17,240 nucleotides of DNA. Origin: Lachnospiraceae bacterium (GTDB taxonomy: Bacteria > Bacillota_A > Clostridia > Lachnospirales > Lachnospiraceae). The translations under genes and the position numbers were made by a program. Where the stretch lies: NCBI GenBank assembly GCA_028694115.1, contig JAQUUB010000063.1:1-17240 (forward strand). The letters are read 5' to 3'. Below the pieces are notes generated by a model. The model was not told the origin of the DNA. It saw only the letters and a program-made list of their open reading frames with translations, and did no database searches. Position 1 is the stretch's first letter; each line of letters starts with the position of its first letter. Positions 1 to 7,219 of this stretch are shown here, one piece after another.

Positions 1-1
1 C

Positions 2-307
2 GTAAGACATCTCGTCCTACCGGGACAAAAAGAGGATTCTAAGAAAATTGTTCGTTATCTGTATGAGACTTATCATGACAGTATCTATATCAGTCTCATG
101 AATCAGTATACGCCGGGAAAAAATCTGAAGAAATATCCAGAACTGCAGAGAAAGACCACCACCTATGAGTATCGGCAAGTGGTGGACTATGCACTCTCGC
201 TGGGTGTGACCCGTGGGTTCATGCAGGAGGGTGCCACCGCGTCGGAGAGTTTTATCCCGGACTTCGACAATACCGGTGTGAGCGAAGCAGCTCATCGAAA
301 AGAATGA
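2..307 (+). CDS. Radical SAM protein, C-terminal part (PflA-like)
   Basis: The frame opens before the window and closes with TGA at 305-307, so only about the last 101 residues are present. The visible part reads VRHLVLPG, then YLYETYHDSIYISLMNQYTP, a Tyr-rich stretch and an end of the type FIPDFDNTGV. This pattern is typical of the C-terminus of radical SAM proteins annotated as putative pyruvate formate-lyase activating enzymes. The CxxxCxxC cluster motif would lie upstream and is not visible, so the reaction cannot be stated. The residues after DFDNTGV (SEAAHRKE) look like an extension beyond the usual end and may come from sequence change near the stop. No linked partner gene is visible. 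Family assignment is fairly good; the substrate is unknown. Confidence 0.72.
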   Translation, partial: VRHLVLPGQKEDSKKIVRYLYETYHDSIYISLMNQYTPGKNLKKYPELQRKTTTYEYRQVVDYALSLGVTRGFMQEGATASESFIPDFDNTGVSEAAHRKE

Positions 308-383
308 TCCCATATACGCGAAAGGCATTGTCTGTTATAATGAGGAAAATACGGAACGTTTCATGGAGAGAAATTTTTCATAA
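282..383 (+). pseudogene. Possible unidentified gene tail overlapping the radical SAM end
   Basis: A second + frame is open from the codon after TGA 279-281 to TAA 381-383, and its translation looks protein-like (KQLIEKNDPIYAKGIVCYNE followed by ENTERFMERNFS). No start codon or ribosome site precedes it, and it overlaps the end of the radical SAM frame by 26 bases. It could be the tail of a deleted gene or the product of a frameshift near the radical SAM stop. I do not recognise the family. Support is only its composition and the absence of stops, so it is weak. Confidence 0.25.
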
Positions 384-445
384 ATGAATTGTTTGACTGA
401 CGGGTCGTAAAGAAAGTAAATAAAAGGAACGCTGGAGAGCTTGGA

Positions 446-502
446 ATATGACCAGATTACGTAGTAATCTGGTCAGGAATGCTCAAAGAGCATGACGTCA
501 AT
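446..502 (+). other. Double-hairpin element, copy 1
   Basis: The sequence contains a perfect 11-bp stem (GACCAGATTAC / GTAATCTGGTC, 450-474, loop GTA). A short AGGA linker follows, then a perfect 6-bp hairpin (ATGCTC-AAA-GAGCAT, 479-493) and GACGTCAAT. The same architecture with identical spacing recurs at 8518-8575. There the second hairpin is unchanged while both arms of the first stem have changed in a compensating way. That points to a conserved RNA or DNA secondary structure. No T-tract follows, so it is not an ordinary terminator. Its function is unknown: it could be a small structured RNA, a mobile-element end or a recombination target. Confidence 0.6.
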
Positions 503-515
503 AAGTGCTGGATAG

Positions 516-679
516 GTCAAAGAATGAACAGGTCGTTTAAGTTGGTTGGTAAATGAGTCAATGGATAAACAGGTCGTTTAAGTCAGTTGGAAAATAAGTC
601 AAAGAATGAACAGACCGTTTAAGTTGGTTGGTAAATAAGTTAATGGATAAATAGATATTTGAGTAGATAGATAAACGGA
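516..679 (+). repeat. Four 41-bp imperfect tandem repeats
   Basis: Four consecutive units of 41 bp lie at 516-556, 557-597, 598-638 and 639-679. The first three share the core GTCGTTTAAGT or GACCGTTTAAGT and end in TAAATGA, AAAATAA or TAAATAA; the fourth is strongly degenerate. Units 1 and 3 (AAAGAATGAACAG) resemble each other more than unit 2 (AATGGATAAACAG), which suggests an 82-bp duplication of an ancestral pair. All frames contain stops, so the array is not coding. It lies just upstream of the small gene at 719 and could affect its expression, but nothing in the sequence proves a role. Confidence 0.75.
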
Positions 680-718
680 CAAATACATAATTGAGTGGAA
701 GATGGAGAGAACAGGAAT

Positions 719-916
719 ATGGAAAAGACTTTCAAGGAAAAATATCTGGCGGGAGAAGTGGAATTTGAGGAGATCGATGATTATAGTTATCAGTGGGGTA
801 ACAGTGATGATCCAAGGACTTTATGCGAATATCTGGGATTGAACGCAGAGGAAGAGGACACCTGGATCAGTGACAGTGAAGAGGCACTGAAAGAATTGCT
901 GGATCAACAGAAGTAG
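719..916 (+). CDS. Small acidic hypothetical protein (65 aa)
   Basis: The product is a 65-residue, strongly acidic protein beginning MEKTFKEKYLAGEVEFEEID and ending in an Asp/Glu-rich helix (SDSEEALKELLDQQ). I believe similar small proteins occur in Lachnospiraceae, but I know of no assigned function. The ATG at 719 is preferred because GAGAACAGGA lies a few bases before it and the conserved-looking protein begins there. An in-frame ATG at 695 would add eight residues. There is no signal peptide, membrane segment or cysteine pair. Its stop is followed four bases later by a hairpin (920-943). It probably forms a single-gene unit between the tandem repeats and the methyltransferase gene. Confidence 0.6.
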   Translation: MEKTFKEKYLAGEVEFEEIDDYSYQWGNSDDPRTLCEYLGLNAEEEDTWISDSEEALKELLDQQK

Positions 917-919
917 GAA

Positions 920-943
920 GTATATGAAAGAAAATTCATATAC
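920..943 (+). other. Perfect 9-bp hairpin after the small gene
   Basis: GTATATGAA (920-928) and TTCATATAC (935-943) are perfect inverted repeats with the loop AGAAAA. The hairpin begins four bases after the stop codon at 914-916, a position typical of a transcription or RNA-stability signal. It is AU-rich and lacks a following T-run, so an intrinsic terminator is doubtful. Confidence 0.4.
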
Positions 944-998
944 GGTGGTGAGAACGCCTAACAATGAATGAGAAGTGAATGACAATGATTAATGGAAG

Positions 999-2618
999 AT
1001 GGTGGAAACCAGAGGAGATACAGACGTGGCATATCAGAAGAGAGACGGAAATCGTAATCAAGTACAAAATAAAAAGGACAATCATACAAGACAGGGAAAC
1101 ACAGGCATAAAAAGATGGCAGAAAGCTAAGAGCGAAGGAAGACCACGGACTGAAAGAGCAGAGAGTAATAGTCTGGAAAACAGAAGACCACGAACAGGAA
1201 GAGCAGAGAGTGGTAATCTGGAAAATAGAAGACCACGAACAGGAAGAGTAGAGAGTGATAATCTGGAAAACAGAAGACCACGAAGTGAAAGAGCAGAAAG
1301 AGGAAGTCTGGAAAACAGGAGATCACGAACAGAAGGTCTGCAAAGTGGAAAAATAGAAAATGAGAGATCACAGGATAGAAGACCACGGAATGGAAAATCT
1401 CGTGGGGAACAGTCCACATATAATGTGAAAAAAATCACAAAAGAAAAGGATGAGCGGGTTCGTGTACCAAAGAAGAAAGCTCTCGGATGTCCCATTTATG
1501 AAAAATGCGGAGGCTGTCTGGGACAGGAAGAACCTTATGAGACAACACTTGTCAGAAAACAGGCAGAACTGCAGACCTTGCTTGGAGAATTTGGCAGATT
1601 AGACCCTATCATAGGGATGGAAAAGCCCTATCACTATAGGAATAAAGTACATGCTGTATTTGCCCATGATAAAAAAGGTCCTTACTGTGGTGTGTACGCG
1701 GAGGGAACTCATCGTGTAGTGCCTGTGGAAAAGTGCTGGATCGAAAATGAGAAGGCATCACAGATTATCCTGTCTGTGAGAGATCTACTCACCTCTTTTA
1801 AGATAAAGACTTACAATGAAGACAAAGGATATGGACTATTGCGTCACGTCCTGGTGCGAACGGGCTATAAGACAGGGGAAATCATGGTGGTACTGGTGCT
1901 CACCAGCACGATCCTGCCATCGAAGAATAACTTTGTGAAGGCACTGCGGAAGCTTCATCCGGAGATTACCACCATCCTTATCAATGAAAATTATAAGAAT
2001 ACCAGTATGGTATTAGGCGATAAGGAACAGACAATCTATGGACCAGGATTTATCTATGATGAACTGTGTGGCAAGACCTTTCGTATTTCGGCAAAATCTT
2101 TCTACCAGGTGAACCCTGTTCAGACGGAGATCCTATATAAAAAGGCAATCGACTTTGCAGAACTCACAGGAATGGATACCATACTGGACGCCTATTGCGG
2201 CATTGGAACCATCGGTATGGTGGCTTCTGACTATGTCAAAAAAGTGATCAGCGTGGAACTGAATCCCGATGCAGTCCGTGATGCAGTGACCAATGCCAGG
2301 AAAAATAACATCAAAAATATTGATTTCTATACAAAGGATGCCAGTGTATTCATGACAGAACTTGCAGAAGCCGGGGATCAGAAAATCGATGTGGTATTCA
2401 TGGACCCGCCCAGATCCGGCAGTACAGAACAGTTTATGGATGCCTGCACCAAGCTGGCCCCTAAGAAAATCGTCTATATTTCCTGTAATCCCCATAGCCT
2501 GGCACGTGACCTGGAATACGTGACGAAAAAAGGGTATCGGGTGAAGAAAATGGTGGGTGTCGATTTGTTTCCTTGGACAAAACATTGCGAGGTTTGCGTG
2601 GAGCTGTGCCGGAAATAA
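999..2618 (+). CDS. rlmD: 23S rRNA (uracil-5-)-methyltransferase, RlmD/RlmCD family
   Basis: This enzyme transfers a methyl group from S-adenosylmethionine to C5 of a uridine in 23S rRNA, acting on the ribosome in the cytoplasm. Family landmarks are clear. Four cysteines for a [4Fe-4S] cluster are C164, C170, C173 (CPIYEKCGGC) and C246. The SAM-binding motif DAYCGIGTIG starts at D397. MDPPRSG precedes the catalytic cysteine C496 in SCNP, and the C-terminal HCE holds E531, the expected base. The catalytic core starts near residue 160. The first 160 residues are a basic, low-complexity tail with five 15-residue repeats, making the protein (539 aa) longer than the usual 400 to 460. The ATG at 999 has only a weak ribosome site; a later start within the tail cannot be excluded. 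It stands alone ahead of the CRISPR leader. Firmicutes homologues can act on two uridines (RlmCD), so the exact site is uncertain. Confidence 0.9.
   Translation: MVETRGDTDVAYQKRDGNRNQVQNKKDNHTRQGNTGIKRWQKAKSEGRPRTERAESNSLENRRPRTGRAESGNLENRRPRTGRVESDNLENRRPRSERAERGSLENRRSRTEGLQSGKIENERSQDRRPRNGKSRGEQSTYNVKKITKEKDERVRVPKKKALGCPIYEKCGGCLGQEEPYETTLVRKQAELQTLLGEFGRLDPIIGMEKPYHYRNKVHAVFAHDKKGPYCGVYAEGTHRVVPVEKCWIENEKASQIILSVRDLLTSFKIKTYNEDKGYGLLRHVLVRTGYKTGEIMVVLVLTSTILPSKNNFVKALRKLHPEITTILINENYKNTSMVLGDKEQTIYGPGFIYDELCGKTFRISAKSFYQVNPVQTEILYKKAIDFAELTGMDTILDAYCGIGTIGMVASDYVKKVISVELNPDAVRDAVTNARKNNIKNIDFYTKDASVFMTELAEAGDQKIDVVFMDPPRSGSTEQFMDACTKLAPKKIVYISCNPHSLARDLEYVTKKGYRVKKMVGVDLFPWTKHCEVCVELCRK
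1137..1361 (+). repeat. 45-bp in-frame tandem repeats in the rlmD 5' part
   Basis: Five consecutive 45-bp units start at 1137, 1182, 1227, 1272 and 1317 and encode 15-residue blocks of the type RRPRTGRAESGNLEN (residues 47-121). A sixth, degenerate block follows to 1406. Units 2 and 3 are nearly identical, indicating recent slippage or unequal crossing over. The array is Arg/Glu-rich with no predicted fold and would give a flexible, charged tail able to contact RNA. Confidence 0.85.
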
Positions 2619-2944
2619 TAGATTAAAGTAATAAGTGCATTAACGAAAAAAAGATTATATGTATAATTTAGATATGATAGATATGGAAAACAGGTTAAGG
2701 AAATAAGGATGGTTTCTTTAGATTATGTTAAACAAGATTATAAATACATGTTACAATTCATTTTAATTCGGGGTGCGAATATTAAGTGCACATGAAAATG
2801 CCTGGGGATTCGCACCTAAAAAAGTACCCCAATATTTATGGACATAATTATTTCGATAGTTTATTATTAAGAAGTAGTAGAGTCGTTTGTGGAAAACTTA
2901 TAGGTTTCAATGTGTATTGGGTGAGTTTTTTGTATGATTTTGCT
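2619..2944 (+). promoter_or_regulatory. CRISPR leader region
   Basis: This is an AT-rich, gene-free stretch between rlmD and the first CRISPR repeat. It is on the leader side because the degenerate repeat lies at the other end of the array. It holds a perfect extended -10 motif TGTTACAAT at 2749-2757 and a perfect 9-bp inverted repeat, GGTGCGAAT (2772-2780) and ATTCGCACC (2808-2816). A second possible -10, TATGAT, lies at 2933-2938 immediately before the first repeat. The GTGCGAAT...ATTCGCACC arrangement is what I recall from type I-C leaders in Firmicutes. No good open reading frame is present. Confidence 0.7.
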
Positions 2945-3898
2945 GTCGAGGCTTGCGTAGCCTCGTGGATTGAAATTTTATTCAGCAGATAGGACAAGAA
3001 GCACTAGTATTGTCGAGGCTTGCGTAGCCTCGTGGATTGAAATGTATTGCTGGATCTGTTCCTTACTTGTCATTCCAGTCGAGGCTTGCGTAGCCTCGTG
3101 GATTGAAATTGTCCCGATGGCTGCGTCCAGGGCATCTGCCACAGTCGAGGCTTGCGTAGCCTCGTGGATTGAAATGCGGTGAGATGGGAACAGCCCTTGC
3201 CATTGCGGGTCGAGGCTTGCGTAGCCTCGTGGATTGAAATCCAAAAGTGATGATGTCCTCCGAAAAATTAATTGTCGAGGCTTGCGTAGCCTCGTGGATT
3301 GAAATATACCAGTAACAGGCTCTTGGGAAGCTGTAAGTGCGTCGAGGCTTGCGTAGCCTCGTGGATTGAAATAAGACATGTGAATTGGTTGAAGAGTTAG
3401 TTAAAAGTCGAGGCTTGCGTAGCCTCGTGGATTGAAATATTTTAAAATAAGTTCATAAAATCGCACTTGAATGTCGAGGCTTGCGTAGCCTCGTGGATTG
3501 AAATGTAATAGAGAGACCCCTGGCAGAGCAGTACAAGCTGTCGAGGCTTGCGTAGCCTCGTGGATTGAAATGTGCAGGATGAAGCATATCCCATACGCTG
3601 GAGAGCGTCGAGGCTTGCGTAGCCTCGTGGATTGAAATCCATGATGGGGATATTCTCCTGGTAGAAGCTACGTCGAGGCTTGCGTAGCCTCGTGGATTGA
3701 AATCCTTACAGGACACCGAAATGTCTGAGTAATAATGTCGAGGCTTGCGTAGCCTCGTGGATTGAAATTCTATAATATCTCCTTCAAAAACTTCTCTTCC
3801 TTGTCGAGGCTTGCGTAGCCTCGTGGATTGAAATATCACAGCAACACGATTTTCTGCGTTTTCCAGGTCGAGGCTTGCGTAGCCTCGTGGATTAAAAC
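2945..3898 (+). CRISPR. CRISPR array: 15 repeats, 14 spacers, I-C-like repeat
   Basis: Fourteen identical 32-nt repeats start with GTCGAGGC and end with GTGGATTGAAAT. A fifteenth at 3867-3898 differs in its last eight bases (ATTAAAAC instead of ATTGAAAT). Repeat starts are 2945, 3012, 3078, 3144, 3209, 3274, 3341, 3407, 3473, 3540, 3607, 3672, 3737, 3803 and 3867. Spacers are 32 to 35 nt. Each repeat has a perfect 7-bp stem, CGAGGCT / AGCCTCG, with loop TGCGT; processing at its base would leave a tag ending AUUGAAAU. The degenerate last repeat puts the leader on the left and transcription on the + strand, the same strand as the effector operon 5 kb downstream. Repeat length, stem and the GTGGATTGAAAT end resemble type I-C repeats. 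No cas1, cas2, cas3, cas5, cas7 or cas8 of type I is in the window, so which effector uses this array is uncertain. Confidence 0.98.
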
Positions 3899-4038
3899 AA
3901 AATAGTAAATCATCAACGAATAGTCCTTTACGGCGAGACGGTTGTCAAATTATCCCTCAAAAAAGATACACCTAAGATTGAGGTAATTAAGATGCAGATA
4001 ATTTAGATGTTTCAAAAGAGCTTGAAGGGAGATTAAAA

Positions 4039-5007
4039 ATGGTTAAAGTAATGCCTATGACTAGAAATATGTTTTACGAGCAATTACAAAGGGAAATTAA
4101 AAGTACGGATAATGTATTTGGAAATTTTTTAGTAAATGCAGGTTTGTATGAAAAAATAGAAATTACAGAAGATAATGTTTTTGAATTAGCGGACTTGGTA
4201 GGCGGACATGTAAAAATAGATATTTATTGCCCTGAATGCGGAGAAAACAGAGTGTTTTCATGCGAGTCTATACCGTATTTTTGGTATGACGATTATAATA
4301 ATGCAATAAAGGGACATACTTTAGAACAAGAGATTGTAGTTTGCCAACAATATCAAATGACAAGGGAATCAAGTTCACCAGACGAAACGGAAGAACCTTG
4401 GGTATGGACAAATAAATCTTTAGAGGATGATGTTCGATTAATGGTATTTAGGTTCTTTTGTGCAATGGATCATACACATCATTTGGACTATATTGTCCTT
4501 ACATATGGAAACACAATGAAAAAGATTGGTCAGTATCCTTCTGTTGCAGATTTATCATTCCCAGAATTGAAAGAGTATAGACACGTTATGGCGAAGGAAG
4601 ATGAAAAGGAACTTAGAAGAGCCATCGGATTATTCGCGGATGGCATTGGTGTGGGTTCTTTTGTATATCTTAGAAGAATTTTTGAACGTATTATCGTAAC
4701 AGCAAGTCAAAAGGCAATAAAAGAAGGAAAAATCAAGGAAGAAGAGTTTAGCAAGGCTCGTGTTAACGAAAAAATAAAAATGTTGGAAGAATATCTTCCT
4801 AAATCATTAGCAAACAATTCAGGATTTTATGGAATTGTTAGTAAAGGAATTCATCAGTTAAGCGAAGAAGAATGTCTAGATTATTTCCCAGTGATGAAAA
4901 GTTTTATAATAATGATTTTAAGACAGTGGGAAAAGATATGGAAGGATGAGGAGGAAGAAAAGAAAATAAAAGCTTCTCTTGGAAATATCGCCTCAAAAGT
5001 AAAATAA
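4039..5007 (+). CDS. Hypothetical protein, Zn-ribbon plus helical C-terminal domain
   Basis: The 322-residue product is not one I can name. Near residues 64-102 it has a CPEC pair (C64, C67), C75 and C102, which could form a zinc ribbon. The second half is helical and charged, with LRRIFERII, then IVSKGIHQLSEEECLDYF and a hydrophobic helix. That arrangement recalls DUF4145/HEPN-like domains, although a clear RxxxxH motif is not visible. Start ATG 4039 is supported by GAAGGGA about eight bases upstream. It has its own ribosome site and lies 140 bp after the last CRISPR repeat, in AT-rich sequence unlike rlmD. There is no signal peptide or convincing membrane segment. A defence role is possible from its place beside the array and the other accessory genes, but this is only context. 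Confidence 0.6.
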   Translation: MVKVMPMTRNMFYEQLQREIKSTDNVFGNFLVNAGLYEKIEITEDNVFELADLVGGHVKIDIYCPECGENRVFSCESIPYFWYDDYNNAIKGHTLEQEIVVCQQYQMTRESSSPDETEEPWVWTNKSLEDDVRLMVFRFFCAMDHTHHLDYIVLTYGNTMKKIGQYPSVADLSFPELKEYRHVMAKEDEKELRRAIGLFADGIGVGSFVYLRRIFERIIVTASQKAIKEGKIKEEEFSKARVNEKIKMLEEYLPKSLANNSGFYGIVSKGIHQLSEEECLDYFPVMKSFIIMILRQWEKIWKDEEEEKKIKASLGNIASKVK

Positions 5008-5177
5008 AGTATTAAACAATAAAATGAGTATAAAAGTAATTAGGTGAAAACAGAAATAACATAAAACGCGAACAATTAATTACAGTATATAGTATAGAGT
5101 TATAACCATAGCGGAGGCGAAAAACCCCCTGCTATTTTTATGCTCAAAAGCAGGAGGAGGTAAATATAACTGGCAAT

Positions 5178-5599
5178 ATGTTGCCAATCACTATTAACGA
5201 AAAGCTTATGACAGCATCGGAGGTTAGAAATCTTGATAACCAGAAGTGCCTTGTCTTTATCAGAGGATTTGACCACATCATAGACAACAAGTATGATACC
5301 TTTCATCATCCTTATTTCAAAGACAGCGGAGATTGAGAAGCAGATCATTATATCCATAATCCAAAGAAATCCAGCTGCGAAGTATTAACCAAAGAAGAAG
5401 TAGAAGAAGCGGAAAAGCAGGCTAATGTCATAGTGACGGATGTAACAGCCACAGACTTGGTGCAGATGTTAAAACACAGACAGTATAAATATGGGGAAAC
5501 CAGATTAAAAAATCAAGAAAAACAATGGAAACAACTACTTAACAACACACAATTTAACATAAAACAAAAAAATGTATTGTTAAATACACTTTTTTAACT
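5178..5599 (+). pseudogene. Decayed VirD4/TraG-type conjugation coupling protein, C-terminal tail
   Basis: One frame starting at ATG 5178 reads KLMTASEVRNLDNQKCLVFI, then RGFDHIIDNKYDTFHHPYF, as far as a TGA at 5334-5336. The same frame continues past the stop as EADHYIHNPKKSS and a Glu-rich helix to TAA 5597-5599. The MTASEVRNL, C-V-F-IRG, KYD and HP-Y/F motifs match the end of VirD4-like coupling ATPases of Firmicutes integrative conjugative elements. The ATPase core with its Walker motifs is missing, and the internal stop breaks what remains. The rest of the 5008-5649 gap holds only an inverted repeat (CCTGCT 5128-5133, AGCAGG 5149-5154) and AT-rich sequence. It is best read as the footprint of a deleted conjugative element. 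Confidence 0.6.
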
Positions 5600-5649
5600 T
5601 ATAATCATTATCATAAAGAGTGTAAAAAGTATAAAAGAGGTGACAAAGA

Positions 5650-6879
5650 ATGGAACTATTTCGTAGAGAGCAGTATCTTTCAAAGATTAGAGGCTTTTAT
5701 CATGATACAGATATTATCAAAGTAATCACTGGTGTCAGACGTTGTGGAAAATCAAGTCTTATGGAAATGATAAAAGATGAGTTAGTCACGAATGGAATTA
5801 GCGAGGATAGAATTATATATCTTGATCTTGATTCAAGAAAATATAGGAAAATTAAGACGGATGATGAGTTTGAAAAAGCTGTAGATGAGTTGGCTATATC
5901 AAAAGAAATCAAGTATTTATTCGTTGATGAAATACAAAATATACAGAATTTTGAAGAGATTATTAACGCATTTAGAAATGACGGAGATTTCTCGATTTTC
6001 ATTACAGGTTCGAACTCATATCTTTTAAGCGGAGAATTGGCAACAAAACTGACTGGTAGATATATAGAATTTGAGTTATTTACGATCAACTTTAATGAAT
6101 ATCTTGCAATGAAAGAATTCTATCAAAAACCAGTCGATACAAATCTGAATATTGAATTGGATAAGTATCTAAGGGAAGGGGGATTTCCACGTACAGTAAG
6201 GTTTGATACAACAGAAGAGAAACATGCATATGTAAAATCTGTAATTGAAGAAATATTTGAAAAGGACATAAGAAAACGAGTGAAAATACGGAATGTAGAA
6301 GTATTTGAAGCAGTTCGAGGTTTTATAATCAATAACTTTGGTGCAACTATGAGTATTCAAAGCTTGCAACATTCGTTAGAAAAAATTGGACTTTCAGTGC
6401 AACGATCCACATTAAAACGATATATAGACGCATTGGTTGATGCAAAAATTCTTTATCAGTGTAATCGATTTGATATGAAATCTAAGAAAGCTATGAGTGG
6501 AGAGAAAAAGTATTATCTTGCGGACACATCTTTCTATTTTGCATTAAATACTGATAATCGTATAAATTATGGACCAACTTTAGAAAATATGGTATATCTG
6601 TATGCTCGTGGCATGAATTACTTTGTAAGTGTTGGAAGAATAGGAAAGTTGGAATGCGATTTTATTCTCAGAGATATGGAGCAAAATTATTCTTATGTCC
6701 AAGTTGCATATACAATAAATGAGAGTAAGCAGACGGAAGACAGAGAGTATAAACCACTGGAGATGATTAGAGATAACTTCGGAAAATATGTGGTGACAAC
6801 AGATTATCTGCTACAGAAAAGAAACGGAATAAAGCATATAAATATTTTGGAATTCATTAAAGCAGGTGAAAAATTCTGA
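5650..6879 (+). CDS. ATP-binding protein, AAA_14/DUF4143 family
   Basis: This is an intact 409-residue P-loop ATPase of the AAA_14 plus DUF4143 type. Walker A is GVRRCGKS (residues 28-35), Walker B is YLFVDE (89-94), and ITGSNSYLL carries the sensor polar residue. A winged-helix-like region (SLQHSLEKIGLSVQRSTLKR) precedes the C-terminal DUF4143 part. That part contains E-x-DFI and YVQVAY, resembling the nuclease-like fold described for this family. Family length is about 380 to 450 residues, so it is complete. ATG 5650 is well supported by AGAGGTGA upstream. Such proteins are common in accessory regions of gut Firmicutes and their substrate is generally unknown. It stands between two decayed mobile or defence genes and has no obvious partner. 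Confidence 0.85.
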   Translation: MELFRREQYLSKIRGFYHDTDIIKVITGVRRCGKSSLMEMIKDELVTNGISEDRIIYLDLDSRKYRKIKTDDEFEKAVDELAISKEIKYLFVDEIQNIQNFEEIINAFRNDGDFSIFITGSNSYLLSGELATKLTGRYIEFELFTINFNEYLAMKEFYQKPVDTNLNIELDKYLREGGFPRTVRFDTTEEKHAYVKSVIEEIFEKDIRKRVKIRNVEVFEAVRGFIINNFGATMSIQSLQHSLEKIGLSVQRSTLKRYIDALVDAKILYQCNRFDMKSKKAMSGEKKYYLADTSFYFALNTDNRINYGPTLENMVYLYARGMNYFVSVGRIGKLECDFILRDMEQNYSYVQVAYTINESKQTEDREYKPLEMIRDNFGKYVVTTDYLLQKRNGIKHINILEFIKAGEKF

Positions 6880-6896
6880 TAGTAATTTTAAGGAAG

Positions 6897-7082
6897 GCAG
6901 AGAAAAGTGGTGTTGGTGCAGGCTGGTCCAATCCCTGCTTCGAGATTTGGATGTATGCATATTTTGGTGAGATGCCGGCGATACGGGAGTCATATACCTA
7001 CTGTGACCGGTTTGCGGATAAGTTTGAGAACATTATTTTAGCTATATATTTATCTAAAAGGATAAATATATTTGATGATTGA
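6897..7082 (+). pseudogene. RloB-like fragment
   Basis: The frame from 6897 reads GVGAGWSNPCFEIWMYAYFG followed by EMPAIRESYTYCDRFADKFE. The SNPCFEIW-x(4)-FG core is a hallmark of the RloB (abortive infection, TOPRIM-like) family, whose usual partner is an AAA ATPase. Only about 45 residues are recognisable. There is no start codon or ribosome site, the first half is absent, and similarity ends after FENI before TGA 7080-7082. It follows the DUF4143 ATPase by 17 bp but was probably not its partner. It is debris from a lost defence gene, or a hybrid joint created by deletion. Confidence 0.6.
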
Positions 7083-7115
7083 CAACTTTATATGCAAATT
7101 ATATTTGGGTAAGAT

Positions 7116-7154
7116 AAAATCATATACCACAAATAGGCTGGTCTATGCTACAAT
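7116..7154 (+). promoter_or_regulatory. Promoter of the HipA-like gene (39-bp repeat, copy 1)
   Basis: A 39-bp segment beginning AAAATCATATACCACAAAT ends in a perfect extended -10 motif, TGCTACAAT (7146-7154). It lies 65 bp before the ATG at 7220. The same segment, matching at 34 of 39 positions, recurs at 8482-8520 just downstream of the gene. No good -35 is visible, as expected for an extended -10 promoter. The conserved upstream half may bind a regulator. Confidence 0.6.
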
Positions 7155-7219
7155 AAGTAGTAAATGTGGATATCTGTAAGACATCATTTATAATAACCAA
7201 AACGAAGGGAGGAAATCCA

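Noticed and set aside
333..341. Perfect extended -10 motif TGTTATAAT
   Set aside because: It lies inside a stretch that looks like coding debris (CYNEE) with no gene close behind; probably chance.
695..718. Upstream ATG for the small acidic protein
   Set aside because: The ATG at 719 fits the likely conserved start better; the eight extra residues look unlike the rest.
1082..1495. Two minus-strand open frames of about 100 to 137 codons opposite the rlmD repeat tail
   Set aside because: They mirror the 45-bp repeats and have no ribosome site; the + strand gene explains the sequence.
2786..2992. 68-codon + frame in the CRISPR leader
   Set aside because: It runs into the first repeat, has no ribosome site and no protein-like features; the region is a leader.
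2978..3839. Long open frames on the minus strand and a short + frame across the CRISPR array
   Set aside because: They arise because the 32-nt repeat lacks stops in those frames; the translations are just repeated repeat-derived peptides.
2977..3866. Self-targeting of window genes by the spacers
   Set aside because: I saw no spacer matching another part of the window; a full computed comparison was not possible.
5100..5357. 85-codon minus-strand frame opposite the VirD4-like remnant
   Set aside because: The + frame shows recognisable family motifs; the minus frame does not.
7166..7219. GTG start giving a longer HipA-like protein
   Set aside because: No ribosome site before it, whereas AAGGGAGG stands at the right distance from ATG 7220, and 7166 is too close to the promoter.
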